A stretch of 64,000 nucleotides of DNA from Bacillota bacterium (GCA_023412275.1 JAEYNY010000099.1:80096-144095); one strand, 5' to 3'. Positions 38,179 through 47,049 are shown, counted from the stretch's first letter. The notes: generated by a model not told the origin, from the sequence alone. Translations and numbers: made by a program.

Positions 38179-38532
38179 ATGGGAATACAATTATTAGATT
38201 CATTGGAGTTACCAAATGGGTTCAGATACCCAGATTCGTTTTTATAAGTTGTTCGTTTGGAATTAATTGATTTTGAACCTTGGTATATTATAAACAGTAA
38301 TGATGTCCTACTAAGGATTAAAGGTATGCAAAACAGGTATTCGCGGAGGATTTTAATTCCTTTTGCAAGACGTGGAGATAATGATGATGATGCTTGTTTT
38401 GAGCTAAATAAGGGAGAAGAAATACAAATAATACATGATTTCGCTTCAGCCGGTTATGAGCAAAGAAAAACGTACAAAACATTTTGGGATTGGTTTAGAG
38501 ATGCAATCGAAGAGATGATTCAATTTGATTAA
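38179..38532 (+). pseudogene. SMI1/KNR4-like immunity gene broken by one stop codon
   Basis: From the ATG at 38179 the frame reads MGIQLLDSLELPNGFRYPDS-FL, hits TAA at 38245-38247, and continues in the same frame as VVRLELIDFEPWYIINSNDV...IPFARRGDNDDDACFELNKGE to 38532. This is a short SMI1/KNR4-like domain interrupted by a single in-frame nonsense codon. A TTG at 38257 could restart translation but has no ribosome site. The stretch 38015-38178 holds nothing I can identify. Confidence 0.6.
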
Positions 38533-38663
38533 TAGTAGTTAAAATTTATTATTTCCTCTACTTTTATTATATCATACGAAATTATTAATTATCAGTCTTA
38601 TATTCTGTATTTATTATGTGTATCATATGAGCAGACTTAAGCATTATCCGAGGAGGAAATAAA

Positions 38664-39671
38664 ATGATTCCTGAAGCAAAACAGAGTGCTGTTAAAAATG
38701 CATTACAGGCTACATTTGGTGTAAGTGAATACGAACATATCAAAATGTTAACCGCAGGTCTCTCATCTGCCCTTGTTTATCGCATTGTTGTGCAGAGGAC
38801 ACCATACTTGCTGCGTATTATTACTCGCACCGATGCCGCAAGCGACCCTACACGTCAATTTGATTGCATGGAGATGGCTGCCAAGGCAGAGATTGCTCCG
38901 CGTATTTGGTATACGAATATAGAAGACAGAATTTCAATTACAGATTTTGTTGAAGCTCAACCATTACCTATTGAGGAAGCAAAAACTAAACTGCCTAAGC
39001 TACTTAAACAGCTGCATTCACTACCACCTTTCCCAAAGGTGATGAATTTTCAAGATACTGCCGATATTTTTATTCGAAAATTTCAGGAAGCCAAAATTCT
39101 TCCAGAGAATATGACGGAAGAACTCTTTAAGCAATACAGCCGCATTGCACCTGTGTATCCTCGCAACCAAGAGGATTTAGTTTCCTGCCATAACGATCTT
39201 AAACCGGAAAATATTTTGTTTGATGGAGAGCGGATTTGGCTTGTGGATTGGGAGGCAGCTTTTTTAAATGATCGTTATTCGGATCTTGCAATTGTTGCTA
39301 ATTTTCTAGTAAAGAACGAAGAAGATGAAGCTGATTATCTAGGGAACTATTTTGGAGAATCAGCGGATGAATACAGGCGTGCCCGATTCTTTTTAGCACA
39401 ACAAATAACCCACATGTCCTATTTTACTGTTTTCATGCTGGTTGGTTCTAAAGGTAAACCGATTGATATAAGTATTGAAAAAACAGGTTTAGATTTTCGA
39501 AGCTTCCATGATGGTATATGGGCAGGTGAAATCAGTTTAATCAGCGATGATGTAAAAATTCAGTATGCTTTAATTCATCTGAAACAGGTTTTACGCAATT
39601 TTCGGACAAAGAGATTTGAGGATGCACTGAATATTGTATCGAGGCACCATATGAACGAATTGCAGAAATGA
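38664..39671 (+). CDS. Aminoglycoside/choline-kinase-like phosphotransferase
   Basis: The 335-residue protein has the APH fold. An N-terminal nucleotide lobe is followed by the catalytic loop CHNDLKPENILFDG (HxD-x4-N) and the Mg-binding VDWEAAFLNDRYSD. Family members phosphorylate aminoglycosides, choline or other small alcohols; the substrate is not evident. The ATG follows CGAGGAGGAAA. It stands alone between the immunity debris and the RCC1 gene. Its codons seem a little richer in G+C than the toxin region, so it may be separately acquired. Confidence 0.82.
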   Translation: MIPEAKQSAVKNALQATFGVSEYEHIKMLTAGLSSALVYRIVVQRTPYLLRIITRTDAASDPTRQFDCMEMAAKAEIAPRIWYTNIEDRISITDFVEAQPLPIEEAKTKLPKLLKQLHSLPPFPKVMNFQDTADIFIRKFQEAKILPENMTEELFKQYSRIAPVYPRNQEDLVSCHNDLKPENILFDGERIWLVDWEAAFLNDRYSDLAIVANFLVKNEEDEADYLGNYFGESADEYRRARFFLAQQITHMSYFTVFMLVGSKGKPIDISIEKTGLDFRSFHDGIWAGEISLISDDVKIQYALIHLKQVLRNFRTKRFEDALNIVSRHHMNELQK

Positions 39672-39718
39672 AATTATCACTATACAAATTTGAAGTTTCA
39701 TGTATAAGCAAGGCGTGT

Positions 39719-39790
39719 TTTTTAAATAAAAATAATATGAATTAACAATACAATTCTCAATTATGGGGGTTGTATTTTTTTGTACTTTGT
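39719..39790 (+). repeat. Copy of the rubrerythrin-terminator segment
   Basis: TTTTAAATAAAAATAATA, then AATACAATTCTCAATTATGG and GGGTTGTATTTTTTTGTACT, closely match 14656-14735. The hairpin (39747-39776) has a 7-bp stem and may terminate the phosphotransferase transcript. Confidence 0.75.
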
Positions 39791-39817
39791 TTGTTTTAAC
39801 ATTCGATAAGGAAATGC

Positions 39818-39845
39818 TTGACAATATTTTACATAATTGTAGAAT
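39818..39845 (+). promoter_or_regulatory. Promoter of the RCC1-repeat gene
   Basis: TTGACA (39818-39823) and TAGAAT (39840-39845) are 16 bases apart, 42 bases before the ATG. Confidence 0.6.
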
Positions 39846-39886
39846 AGTAAATGAAATTCAAAAATTAAACAAATTTAGGGGGCAAT

Positions 39887-42085
39887 ATGAGACGAAAAAT
39901 TACTATGTTTCTGGTTTTGGTCTTGATGGTATGTGGTTCATTCTTTTTACTGCAGCCAAGAGCAGCCTATGCTGCTAGTAATATTCAAATTAGTACGGGA
40001 GAGTACTATTCGGAAGCACTTTTGGTTGACGGAACACTTTGGGCATGGGGGAGAAACAATTATGGGCAACTGGGTGATGGTTCTACTGTTGATAGAGCAA
40101 CACCAATACAGATTTCACTGATTAATACCGTAAAGGCTGTAAGTTGTGGATTAAATCATACACTTGCACTTAAAGCTGATGGTACGGTGTGGGCATGGGG
40201 CTATAATAATTACGGTCAGTTAGGGAATGGTGAGACTATTAACAGGGGTGCTCCGGTACCTGTTTCGGGATTGACATCAGTTAAACAGGTTATTAGTGTA
40301 AGTAACGCTTATAGTGTGGCTCTGAAAGAGGATGGGACGGTATGGGCGTGGGGACTCAATAGTAACGGCCAGCTTGGTGATGGTACGACAGTTAGCAAGA
40401 GTACACCGGTTCAAGTGAAGGGACTTAGCTCTATTAAATCCATTTCATGTAGCTCTACGTTTTGTATTGCATTAAAATCGGATGGCACAGTATGGTCATG
40501 GGGAAACAATCAATATGGACAACTGGGTGATGGTACTACAATTAGCCGAACCGTTCCGGTACAGGTTTCCGGACTGACCTCGGTAAAAAAAGTAGTTGTA
40601 GGTTTGTATTATTGCTTAGCCCTTAAGGAGGATGGTTCGGTGTGGTCTTGGGGCTACAATGCTCATGGAGAGTTAGGGGATGGATATAAAGTTAATAGAA
40701 GTGCCCCAGTTCAGATTTCACAATTAAACTCTGTTAATGACATTACTTGTGGCCAATACCATACATTAGCCTTAAAACAGGATGGTACAGTATGGTCATG
40801 GGGGTACAATAATGTTGGTCAGTTAGGAGACGGCACAAACACCAGTAAAAGCGTACCAACACAAATACCTGACTTAAATAACATAAAATCAATAGGGTGT
40901 GGCAGGTATAACACTAGCACCACAAACGGATGTGATTATAGTGCGGTTTTAAAGCAAGATGGTACAGTATGGACTTGGGGATACAACGGATATGGACAAC
41001 TTGGCAATGGTACTACAACAAGCAGCAACAAACCCGTTCAGGTCTTTGATTTGACATCTGTTAAAAATATTTTTTGTCAGGATGTTTCAACTTGTGCAAT
41101 TAAAGAAGATGGTACAGTATGGGCTTGGGGGTATAATGCTAACGGCGAATTAGGAAATGGTTTGAAAACAAACAGCAGTAGACCGGTTAGAGTACTGGTT
41201 CCAACAATTAACTCCACAGAGATAAGCTTAGCTGCAGATACTGACGGAACGCAAATAAAGCTTTCATGGGATGCTGTCGGCGGTGTAAGTAATTACACTG
41301 TAAAAAAATCCACAACAGCAGGTGGCCCTTACACTGTGCTTAATGACAGTGTAACTAATACTTCTTTTACAGATTCAGAAGTATCAAACGGAATTACCTA
41401 TTATTATATTGTAACGGCAATTAATGATAAGGGCGAAAATATAACATCAAATGAGGTATCGGGAATACTAACAGGGACGACAAGCAGTCCGGAATTATTA
41501 GTAAATTCTGTGGATAATCTGAAGCTTGGAGAAGAATTTACTGCAAATATAGTGTTGAATAATGCGGTCAATATTTGTGCAGAGGATATAAAAATTACTT
41601 ATGATGCAACCTTATTTGAGTATATAGGAACCGAAGCCATACAGGGCCTGAAAATTTATAAGGAAGAAAATCAGGAAATAGGGACACTACGGTTTATAAT
41701 TGCAAGCAAGGGTAGGGAATATGCTTTGAATGGACAAAATGCACTGTTAAAATTAAAATTTAAGGCAAAAAAACTTGGGAAGGGAATAATCAGTGTAGTG
41801 AAAGGGCGTATAGCAGATAATGGTACTGTCGAAATGGATGTAGCAACAGAAAACTGTGGCAATAAATCCATAACAGTCCTAGGAACAAAGGATGTAAACA
41901 GGTCTGGTGAATTCACATTGCTTGATTTAGCAATAGATGCTTGGTATTTTGGTTATAATGCTGCTGATACTGATACAAGCAAATTTGACGCTGATGTAAT
42001 TACCGATGGAGTTATTGACGATGCAGACCTTTCTGCAATCGTTGAACAGATGCTAAATAATCCAGGTTATGTCGCTAATAAATAG
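39887..42085 (+). CDS. Exported RCC1 beta-propeller protein with FN3, cohesin-like and dockerin-like domains
   Basis: The 732-residue protein has a signal peptide ([18 protein letters not shown], then AYAAS). Eight RCC1 repeats follow (about 48-430, [17 protein letters not shown] type), then an FN3 domain (about 445-530), a cohesin-like domain (about 535-660, [20 protein letters not shown]) and a C-terminal dockerin-like pair. The first dockerin loop, [12 protein letters not shown], is canonical for Ca2+ binding; the second, [12 protein letters not shown], is one residue longer. It could bind one partner and be bound by another on the cell surface. AGGGGGC precedes the ATG. It is flanked on both sides by rubrerythrin-terminator copies. 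Confidence 0.85.
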   Translation: MRRKITMFLVLVLMVCGSFFLLQPRAAYAASNIQISTGEYYSEALLVDGTLWAWGRNNYGQLGDGSTVDRATPIQISLINTVKAVSCGLNHTLALKADGTVWAWGYNNYGQLGNGETINRGAPVPVSGLTSVKQVISVSNAYSVALKEDGTVWAWGLNSNGQLGDGTTVSKSTPVQVKGLSSIKSISCSSTFCIALKSDGTVWSWGNNQYGQLGDGTTISRTVPVQVSGLTSVKKVVVGLYYCLALKEDGSVWSWGYNAHGELGDGYKVNRSAPVQISQLNSVNDITCGQYHTLALKQDGTVWSWGYNNVGQLGDGTNTSKSVPTQIPDLNNIKSIGCGRYNTSTTNGCDYSAVLKQDGTVWTWGYNGYGQLGNGTTTSSNKPVQVFDLTSVKNIFCQDVSTCAIKEDGTVWAWGYNANGELGNGLKTNSSRPVRVLVPTINSTEISLAADTDGTQIKLSWDAVGGVSNYTVKKSTTAGGPYTVLNDSVTNTSFTDSEVSNGITYYYIVTAINDKGENITSNEVSGILTGTTSSPELLVNSVDNLKLGEEFTANIVLNNAVNICAEDIKITYDATLFEYIGTEAIQGLKIYKEENQEIGTLRFIIASKGREYALNGQNALLKLKFKAKKLGKGIISVVKGRIADNGTVEMDVATENCGNKSITVLGTKDVNRSGEFTLLDLAIDAWYFGYNAADTDTSKFDADVITDGVIDDADLSAIVEQMLNNPGYVANK

Positions 42086-42099
42086 TTTTTTATGGAGTT

Positions 42100-42195
42100 A
42101 GGATTTAAGGGCTTGCTGAACAGATATCTTTAAATAAAAAATAATACAATGGATACCCAAAAATACAATTCTCAATTTTGAGGATTGTATTTTTG
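42100..42195 (+). pseudogene. Rubrerythrin 3'-end fragment plus its terminator
   Basis: From 42100 the sequence follows 14630 onward: GGATTTAAGGGCTTGCTGAA is one base different from the rubrerythrin end. It encodes [14 protein letters not shown] against [15 protein letters not shown], then continues into TTTAAATAAAAAATAATACA and a terminator hairpin (42159-42194). It serves as the terminator of the RCC1 gene. No other part of a rubrerythrin gene is present here. Confidence 0.8.
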
Positions 42196-42242
42196 TTTTA
42201 ATAATTGTCTTCAAAGGCAATGCTGGAGGGCGTATTCTTCTA

Positions 42243-42283
42243 TGTGATTTGGTCACAGATATTAATATAAAATTCATTATAAT
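42243..42283 (+). promoter_or_regulatory. Crp/Fnr-type box and promoter of the rhodanese operon
   Basis: TGTGA-TTTGG-TCACA (42243-42257) is followed by TATAAT (42278-42283) with no good -35. The box centre lies 28 bases before the -10, so about -40 from the transcript start, the position of a class II activator. Confidence 0.75.
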
Positions 42284-42324
42284 TATGATTAAAGGTAAGA
42301 CAAAAACATAGGAGGTAAGATAAA

Positions 42325-42645
42325 ATGTTTAGTTTTTTAAAGAAAGATGATAGTAAAGTAATCAATGTGAATGATATAGACAACCTTATTGGTAATGTTG
42401 AATTAATTGATATAAGAGAACCGTATGAATATAAAAGTGGTAGCATAAAGACTGCTAAAAACATACCGATGGGTAATTTGTTAACAAGTCCTGAGAAATA
42501 TTTGGCAAAAGATAAGACGTACTATATCATGTGTCAATCAGGTGGAAGAAGCGGAAGAACTACAAGAGTACTTGCAAAAGCGGGGTTCAATGTTATCAAT
42601 GTTTCCGGTGGTATGGGTTCCTATGTAGGAGTGAACAAAAAATAA
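42325..42645 (+). CDS. Single-domain rhodanese (sulfurtransferase)
   Basis: The 106-residue protein is one rhodanese domain with the active-site loop CQSGGRSGRT and the LIDIREPYEY signature. It would carry sulfane sulfur as a cysteine persulfide. GGAGGTAAG precedes the ATG. The CoA-disulfide-reductase-rhodanese gene begins 24 bases after the stop, so the two form an operon behind a Crp/Fnr-type site. Confidence 0.9.
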   Translation: MFSFLKKDDSKVINVNDIDNLIGNVELIDIREPYEYKSGSIKTAKNIPMGNLLTSPEKYLAKDKTYYIMCQSGGRSGRTTRVLAKAGFNVINVSGGMGSYVGVNKK

Positions 42646-42669
42646 CTATTTTACAAGGGGGGGATTTTT

Positions 42670-44370
42670 GTGGGACGAAAGATATTAATTATTGGCGGAG
42701 TTGCCGGTGGAGCATCAGCGGCTGCAAGACTAAGAAGAAATAGTGAAGAAGATCAGATTATTATGTTTGAGAGAGGACCTCACGTTTCTTTTTCAAATTG
42801 TTCGCTTCCTTACCATTTAAGTGGAGTGGTTAAGGAGGCAGATGATTTAGTTTTAATGAATCCGGGGTTGTTTTTAAAACAATATAATATAGATGCACGT
42901 GTAAATAGTGAAGTAATTGCAATTGATAGACGAAACAAAACTGTCAGAGTTAAGAGGACAAATTCAGAAGAAGAGTATACGGAAAACTATGATAAATTAA
43001 TATTATCACTTGGAGCTTCTCCGATTGTACCTAAGTTTCCGGGTATCGCAAATGTAAATGTATTCACAGTAAGAAATGTGGTTGACATTAATGCATTAAA
43101 TCAATTTGTAAAACAAATGCATACCAAGGACATAGCAATAATCGGTGGTGGATTTATAGGAGTTGAAGTTGCCGAGAACTTAAGTGAGGCCGGATACAAT
43201 GTATCACTGATAGAAGCTTCCAATCAAATACTCAAGCCATTTGATTATGATATGGTTCAAATATTCCATAAAGTATTGGTTGATCATAAGGTGAATTTAA
43301 TTGTGGGAGATAAAGTAGAGAGATTTCAAGAAAATAAAGTTATATTGGCTTCCGGGAAAACGGTAAATGCAAGTGCTGTGGTAATGGCAATCGGGGTATC
43401 ACCTGAAACATATCTTGCAAAAGAAGCTGGTCTGGAATTGGGAGAAACAGGTGCCATCAAAGTAGATAAAAACTACCGTACTAATGACCCGGATATCTAT
43501 GCAGTTGGCGATGCAATCGAAGTTTATAATGCATTGACCCACACCATGACAAAATTATCCTTAGCAGGTCCCGCATTAAAGCAGGCAAGAGCAGTTGCAG
43601 AGCATATTAATCATAAGAGTACATTGAACAAAGGGTATATCGGTTCTTCTGCAATTAAAGTATTTGAATACAATGGAGCATCTACCGGATTAAATGAATC
43701 TTTAATCGAGGCTCTAAACATTAAAATCAATTATGATATTGTTCGTGTAATTCTATCCGATAAAGTGGGACTTATGCCGGATGCGGCACCAATGCATTTT
43801 AAATTACTTTTTGAAGTTCCTACAGGAAAGATTTTGGGAGCTCAGGCGATTGGTAAAGGTGATGTTACAAAGAGGATTGATATTGTTGCCACTGCCATTA
43901 AGTTCGGCGGAACACTAGAGGACCTAAAGGATCTGGAACTTAGCTATGCACCTCCGTTTACTACTGCAAAGGATATTGTAAATTACGCAGGATATGTAGG
44001 CTCAAATCTTTTAAATGGTGACTATAAGCAAGTAAATGTGGATAAGGTAAGGGAGCTTGTTGAAAATAATAATATCATAATTGATGTAAGGGAAATCAGT
44101 GAATTTGAAAGAGGGCATATCAAAGGAGCAATCAATATTCCGTTAAGTGAACTTAGAAAAAGGGTAGATGAAATTCCAAGAGACAAACCGGTATATTTAC
44201 ACTGCCGAACGGGTCAACGCAGCTACAATGCAACTTTGGCACTTCAGAATATGGGCTTTCATAACGTTATTAACATCACAGGTAGTTTTTTAGGAATTTC
44301 TTTCTATGAATACTATAATGACAAACTGAATGGAAGAGAAAGCATTGTAACGGAATATAATTTCAGATAA
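42670..44370 (+). CDS. CoA-disulfide reductase/persulfide reductase with C-terminal rhodanese
   Basis: The 566-residue flavoprotein has a GTG start after AAGGGGGGG. The N-terminal FAD site IIGGVAGGASAAARL is followed by SFSNCSLPYHLSG, whose single cysteine is the CoA-disulfide-reductase catalytic residue. The NAD(P)H site is IIGGGFIGVEVAENL. A dimerisation domain and a rhodanese domain with CRTGQRS complete the protein. Such fusions reduce CoA disulfide, CoA persulfide or polysulfide with NAD(P)H. With the single-domain rhodanese upstream this makes a sulfane-sulfur or thiol-redox unit. Confidence 0.9.
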   Translation: MGRKILIIGGVAGGASAAARLRRNSEEDQIIMFERGPHVSFSNCSLPYHLSGVVKEADDLVLMNPGLFLKQYNIDARVNSEVIAIDRRNKTVRVKRTNSEEEYTENYDKLILSLGASPIVPKFPGIANVNVFTVRNVVDINALNQFVKQMHTKDIAIIGGGFIGVEVAENLSEAGYNVSLIEASNQILKPFDYDMVQIFHKVLVDHKVNLIVGDKVERFQENKVILASGKTVNASAVVMAIGVSPETYLAKEAGLELGETGAIKVDKNYRTNDPDIYAVGDAIEVYNALTHTMTKLSLAGPALKQARAVAEHINHKSTLNKGYIGSSAIKVFEYNGASTGLNESLIEALNIKINYDIVRVILSDKVGLMPDAAPMHFKLLFEVPTGKILGAQAIGKGDVTKRIDIVATAIKFGGTLEDLKDLELSYAPPFTTAKDIVNYAGYVGSNLLNGDYKQVNVDKVRELVENNNIIIDVREISEFERGHIKGAINIPLSELRKRVDEIPRDKPVYLHCRTGQRSYNATLALQNMGFHNVINITGSFLGISFYEYYNDKLNGRESIVTEYNFR

Positions 44371-44386
44371 AGCAACGAATGGCTTA

Positions 44387-44427
44387 TGTGACTTAATCAC
44401 AGTATAAAACCAGAAAATCTGTATAAT
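44387..44427 (+). promoter_or_regulatory. Crp/Fnr-type box and promoter of the thioredoxin gene
   Basis: TGTGA-CTTAA-TCACA (44387-44401) lies with its centre exactly 28 bases before TATAAT (44422-44427), the same geometry as at 42243-42283. Confidence 0.75.
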
Positions 44428-44493
44428 TAAATTATAAGAACTGAAAATTAAAACAAATATAAAATAACAAGAATTATAAAAAGGAGAATGGAT

Positions 44494-44805
44494 ATGAGCG
44501 TACTAACAATAACCCAAGATAATTTTGAACAAGAAGTTATTAATTCTGATAAGCCTGTATTAATAGACTTTTGGGCACCTTGGTGTGGCCCTTGCAGAAT
44601 GGTAGGACCTATAGTTGAGCAAATCGCAGAAGAGGCGATTAACACAGCTAAAGTAGGTAAAGTAAATGTTGATGAGCAACCGGAGCTTGCACAGGCCTTT
44701 GGTGTCATGAGTATCCCAACACTTGTTGTAATGAAAAATGGGAAAGTAGCTCAGCGTGTTGTAGGGGTTCAGTCAAAGAATGCTATTTTATCAATGATTC
44801 AATAA
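44494..44805 (+). CDS. trxA: Thioredoxin
   Basis: The 103-residue protein has the classical active site FWAPWCGPCRM and the cis-proline loop SIPTLVVMKNG. It reduces protein disulfides using thioredoxin reductase, which is not in this window. I chose the ATG at 44494 because AAGGAG lies seven bases before it; the ATG at 44488 is too close to the ribosome site. Its own Crp/Fnr-type box suggests co-regulation with the rhodanese operon. Confidence 0.92.
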   Translation: MSVLTITQDNFEQEVINSDKPVLIDFWAPWCGPCRMVGPIVEQIAEEAINTAKVGKVNVDEQPELAQAFGVMSIPTLVVMKNGKVAQRVVGVQSKNAILSMIQ

Positions 44806-44875
44806 AAAATACACTGTGTCCTTAAGACCCCATCTTACCGATAGAATTATGTTAACGTACGTAGGGATATACGAG

Positions 44876-44912
44876 ATAAAGAGTAGAGTACGAAAAATGT
44901 ACCTACTCTTTA
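44876..44912 (+). terminator. Terminator-like hairpin
   Basis: AAAGAGTAG pairs with CTACTCTTT, with inner GTAC/GTAC pairs and a GAAAAAT loop, followed by ATTAATAAC. It lies between thioredoxin and the CcdA-TlpA gene. Confidence 0.55.
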
Positions 44913-44975
44913 TTAATAACTCTATATACAGTGTTCTTATGTGAATTTGCTAGAAGCATTATAATGGAGGATTTT

Positions 44976-46286
44976 ATGATTGGAAATCTTATAGGAACAA
45001 ACAGTGCGAGTTTTGTACTCGTATTTTTAGAAGGAATATTATCTTTTTTTTCTCCTTGCGTAATACCGTTAATTCCGGTTTATATGGGCTATTTAGCAGG
45101 CAATGGGAAAAAGGTTATTGAAGATGGCACTATTATATACGAACGAAAAAAAGTGTTTTTAAATACTATGTTTTTTGTTTTAGGAATATCATTTAGCTTT
45201 TTTATACTAGGGATGTCATTCACTGCACTAGGTAGCTTCTTTAGCAGCAACAAGCTACTGCTTACCAGAGTTGGTGGTATTTTGATTATACTATTAGGAT
45301 TATTTCAGATTGGAATTTTTGACCTTTCATTTTTGCAAAAAGAAAGAAAGATAAAGATGAATCTGACTGATAAAAAAATGAATCCTGCTATAGCACTTGC
45401 TATGGGATTTACCTTTAGTTTTGCATGGACTCCTTGTATAGGACCTGCACTATCCTCCGTTCTGATTATGGCTTCTGGAGCAACATTATCAGTAATGGGT
45501 AATATACTTGTATTTGTCTATGCTATTGGTTTCTTAATTCCGTTCTTGCTACTTGGCTTGTTTACTACGCAAGTATTGAATTTGCTAAAGGCAAAACAAA
45601 AGTTCTTAAAATACACTGTCAAAGTTGGAGGAGCTGTTCTCATAATAATGGGTGTTATGATTTTTACAGGATGGATGAATGGTGTATCAGGCTATTTAAA
45701 TTCCGTCAGTAATAATCAACAGAATAATTCACAACAAATACAAAATAAATCTGATGCCTTGACTACTTCTGAAACCACATCAGAAAATCAAGATGCTGAA
45801 GAAGGCAGTACAGCAAGTGAGAAAAAGAATGTGACTCCTGCTTTTGATTTTACCTTGACGGATCAATATGGTAACAAACATAAGCTTTCTGATTACAAGG
45901 GGAAAGTTGTATTCCTGAATTTTTGGGCAACATGGTGTCCACCGTGTAAAAAGGAAATGCCGGATATTGAGGAGTTGTATAATAAATATAATCTGAATCA
46001 GAATGAAGTAGTATTTCTAGGGGTTGCCAATCCTAAAAGTGTGGAGTATCCAAGCAATCAAGATGTGGAAAAAGAAGAGATAAAGTCCTTCCTAAAGGAT
46101 AATAAATATACCTTTCCAACGTTATTTGATGAAACGGGAGAAGTATTTAGAAACTATAACATTTCAGCGTTTCCAACAACATTTATGATTGATAAAGAAG
46201 GAAATATTGTTGGCTATGTACCGGGAATGATGACGAAGGATATTATGATTAACGTAATTAATCAGACTATAGAGGCAACGGAATAA
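44976..46286 (+). CDS. CcdA-type thiol transporter fused to a TlpA/ResA thioredoxin domain
   Basis: The 436-residue protein has an N-terminal CcdA/DsbD-beta membrane domain of six spans with the paired cysteines FFSPCVIPLIP and FAWTPCIGPALSS. A Ser/Asn/Gln-rich linker (residues about 245-285) leads to an extracytoplasmic TlpA/ResA-like thioredoxin domain with WATWCPPCKKEMP. It would carry reducing power from cytoplasmic thioredoxin to the outside in one polypeptide, whereas CcdA and ResA are commonly separate. TGGAGG precedes the ATG at 44976. Thioredoxin, the likely electron donor, is the gene upstream. Confidence 0.9.
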   Translation: MIGNLIGTNSASFVLVFLEGILSFFSPCVIPLIPVYMGYLAGNGKKVIEDGTIIYERKKVFLNTMFFVLGISFSFFILGMSFTALGSFFSSNKLLLTRVGGILIILLGLFQIGIFDLSFLQKERKIKMNLTDKKMNPAIALAMGFTFSFAWTPCIGPALSSVLIMASGATLSVMGNILVFVYAIGFLIPFLLLGLFTTQVLNLLKAKQKFLKYTVKVGGAVLIIMGVMIFTGWMNGVSGYLNSVSNNQQNNSQQIQNKSDALTTSETTSENQDAEEGSTASEKKNVTPAFDFTLTDQYGNKHKLSDYKGKVVFLNFWATWCPPCKKEMPDIEELYNKYNLNQNEVVFLGVANPKSVEYPSNQDVEKEEIKSFLKDNKYTFPTLFDETGEVFRNYNISAFPTTFMIDKEGNIVGYVPGMMTKDIMINVINQTIEATE

Positions 46287-46307
46287 ATCCAGTGAATCCA
46301 CTGTTAT

Positions 46308-46345
46308 AGAAATTTGATAGAAGTAGTTTATTCTGTCAAATTTCT
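46308..46345. terminator. Bidirectional terminator-like hairpin between convergent genes
   Basis: AGAAATTTGA (46308-46317) pairs with TCAAATTTCT (46336-46345). The stem overlaps the last codons of the minus-strand regulator. T-runs are weak on both sides. Confidence 0.45.
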
Positions 46346-47005
46346 AAGTTTGTCTTTGTCAATAATATTAATCACGCCTCTGGATTGTGTTAAAATACCA
46401 TTATCTTGAAAAACTTTTAGCATTCGAGACACAACTTCCCTGGCACTACCAATGTATTTCGCAATTTGCTCCTGTGTAAAATGCAGTTCAGTAGAATTTG
46501 TTTTTGTTGTTTCATCTAAAAGAAAGATAGCCAATCTTTTATCAAAGCTCATAAACAATATCTGCTCCATTGCCCACATAACATCTGAAAAACGTTCCAC
46601 AGTATTTTTGTATGCGAAGTTTTCAACATACACATTTTTACTGCTTAGTTTACTAAATGCTCCAATATTGATTAGATAAGCATCTGTGTCCGTTTCAGCA
46701 TCTATATGCACATCAAATGAAATACTGTTTAAAATGCAGGAAGCTGAAAGCACGCAGACATCGCCGGGTGAAAGACGATATAAGGTTACCTCACGCCCGT
46801 CTTCTGACAAAATATAGACACGTAAAGCACCATTCTTTATAAGAAGAACTCCAATACACTCATTGTCGGTACTATAAAGATTATAGCCCTTGTTATAGGA
46901 TACAGTTGTAATATTTTTTTCAATTAATTCAATTTCGGATTCACTCAATTTATCCCAAAAAGTAAGTCTAGATCTGATGTATATCAAGTCATTCATTTCT
47001 ATCAC
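46328..47005 (-). CDS. Crp/Fnr-family transcriptional regulator
   Basis: The 225-residue protein has a cyclic-nucleotide-binding-type beta-roll (GVLLIKNGALRVYILSEDGRE, RLSPGDVCVL) and a Crp helix-turn-helix (HFTQEQIAKYIGSAREVVSRMLKVF). No N-terminal Fnr-type Fe-S cysteine cluster is visible; the only cysteines are C41, C79 and C85 or nearby. I chose the GTG at 47005: GGTGGG lies six bases before it, and the overlapping TATAAT boxes at 47035-47025 make the TTG at 47023 too early. An ATG at 46996 is possible. It is the obvious candidate to bind the TGTGA-N5-TCACA boxes at 42243 and 44387. Confidence 0.88.
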   Translation of the reverse strand: MIEMNDLIYIRSRLTFWDKLSESEIELIEKNITTVSYNKGYNLYSTDNECIGVLLIKNGALRVYILSEDGREVTLYRLSPGDVCVLSASCILNSISFDVHIDAETDTDAYLINIGAFSKLSSKNVYVENFAYKNTVERFSDVMWAMEQILFMSFDKRLAIFLLDETTKTNSTELHFTQEQIAKYIGSAREVVSRMLKVFQDNGILTQSRGVINIIDKDKLRNLTE

Positions 47006-47049
47006 ATTATTCCCACCAATCAAGATTATATTATAGTAGATTTTATGAC

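Noticed and set aside
39763..39978. Open frame starting inside the terminator copy before the RCC1 gene
   Set aside because: It begins in the hairpin loop and overlaps the signal-peptide region of the real gene in another frame.
44940..44965. Half-site TGTGA and TATAAT before the CcdA-TlpA gene as a third Crp/Fnr promoter
   Set aside because: There is no TCACA arm, the spacing differs, and the TATAAT overlaps the ribosome-binding site.
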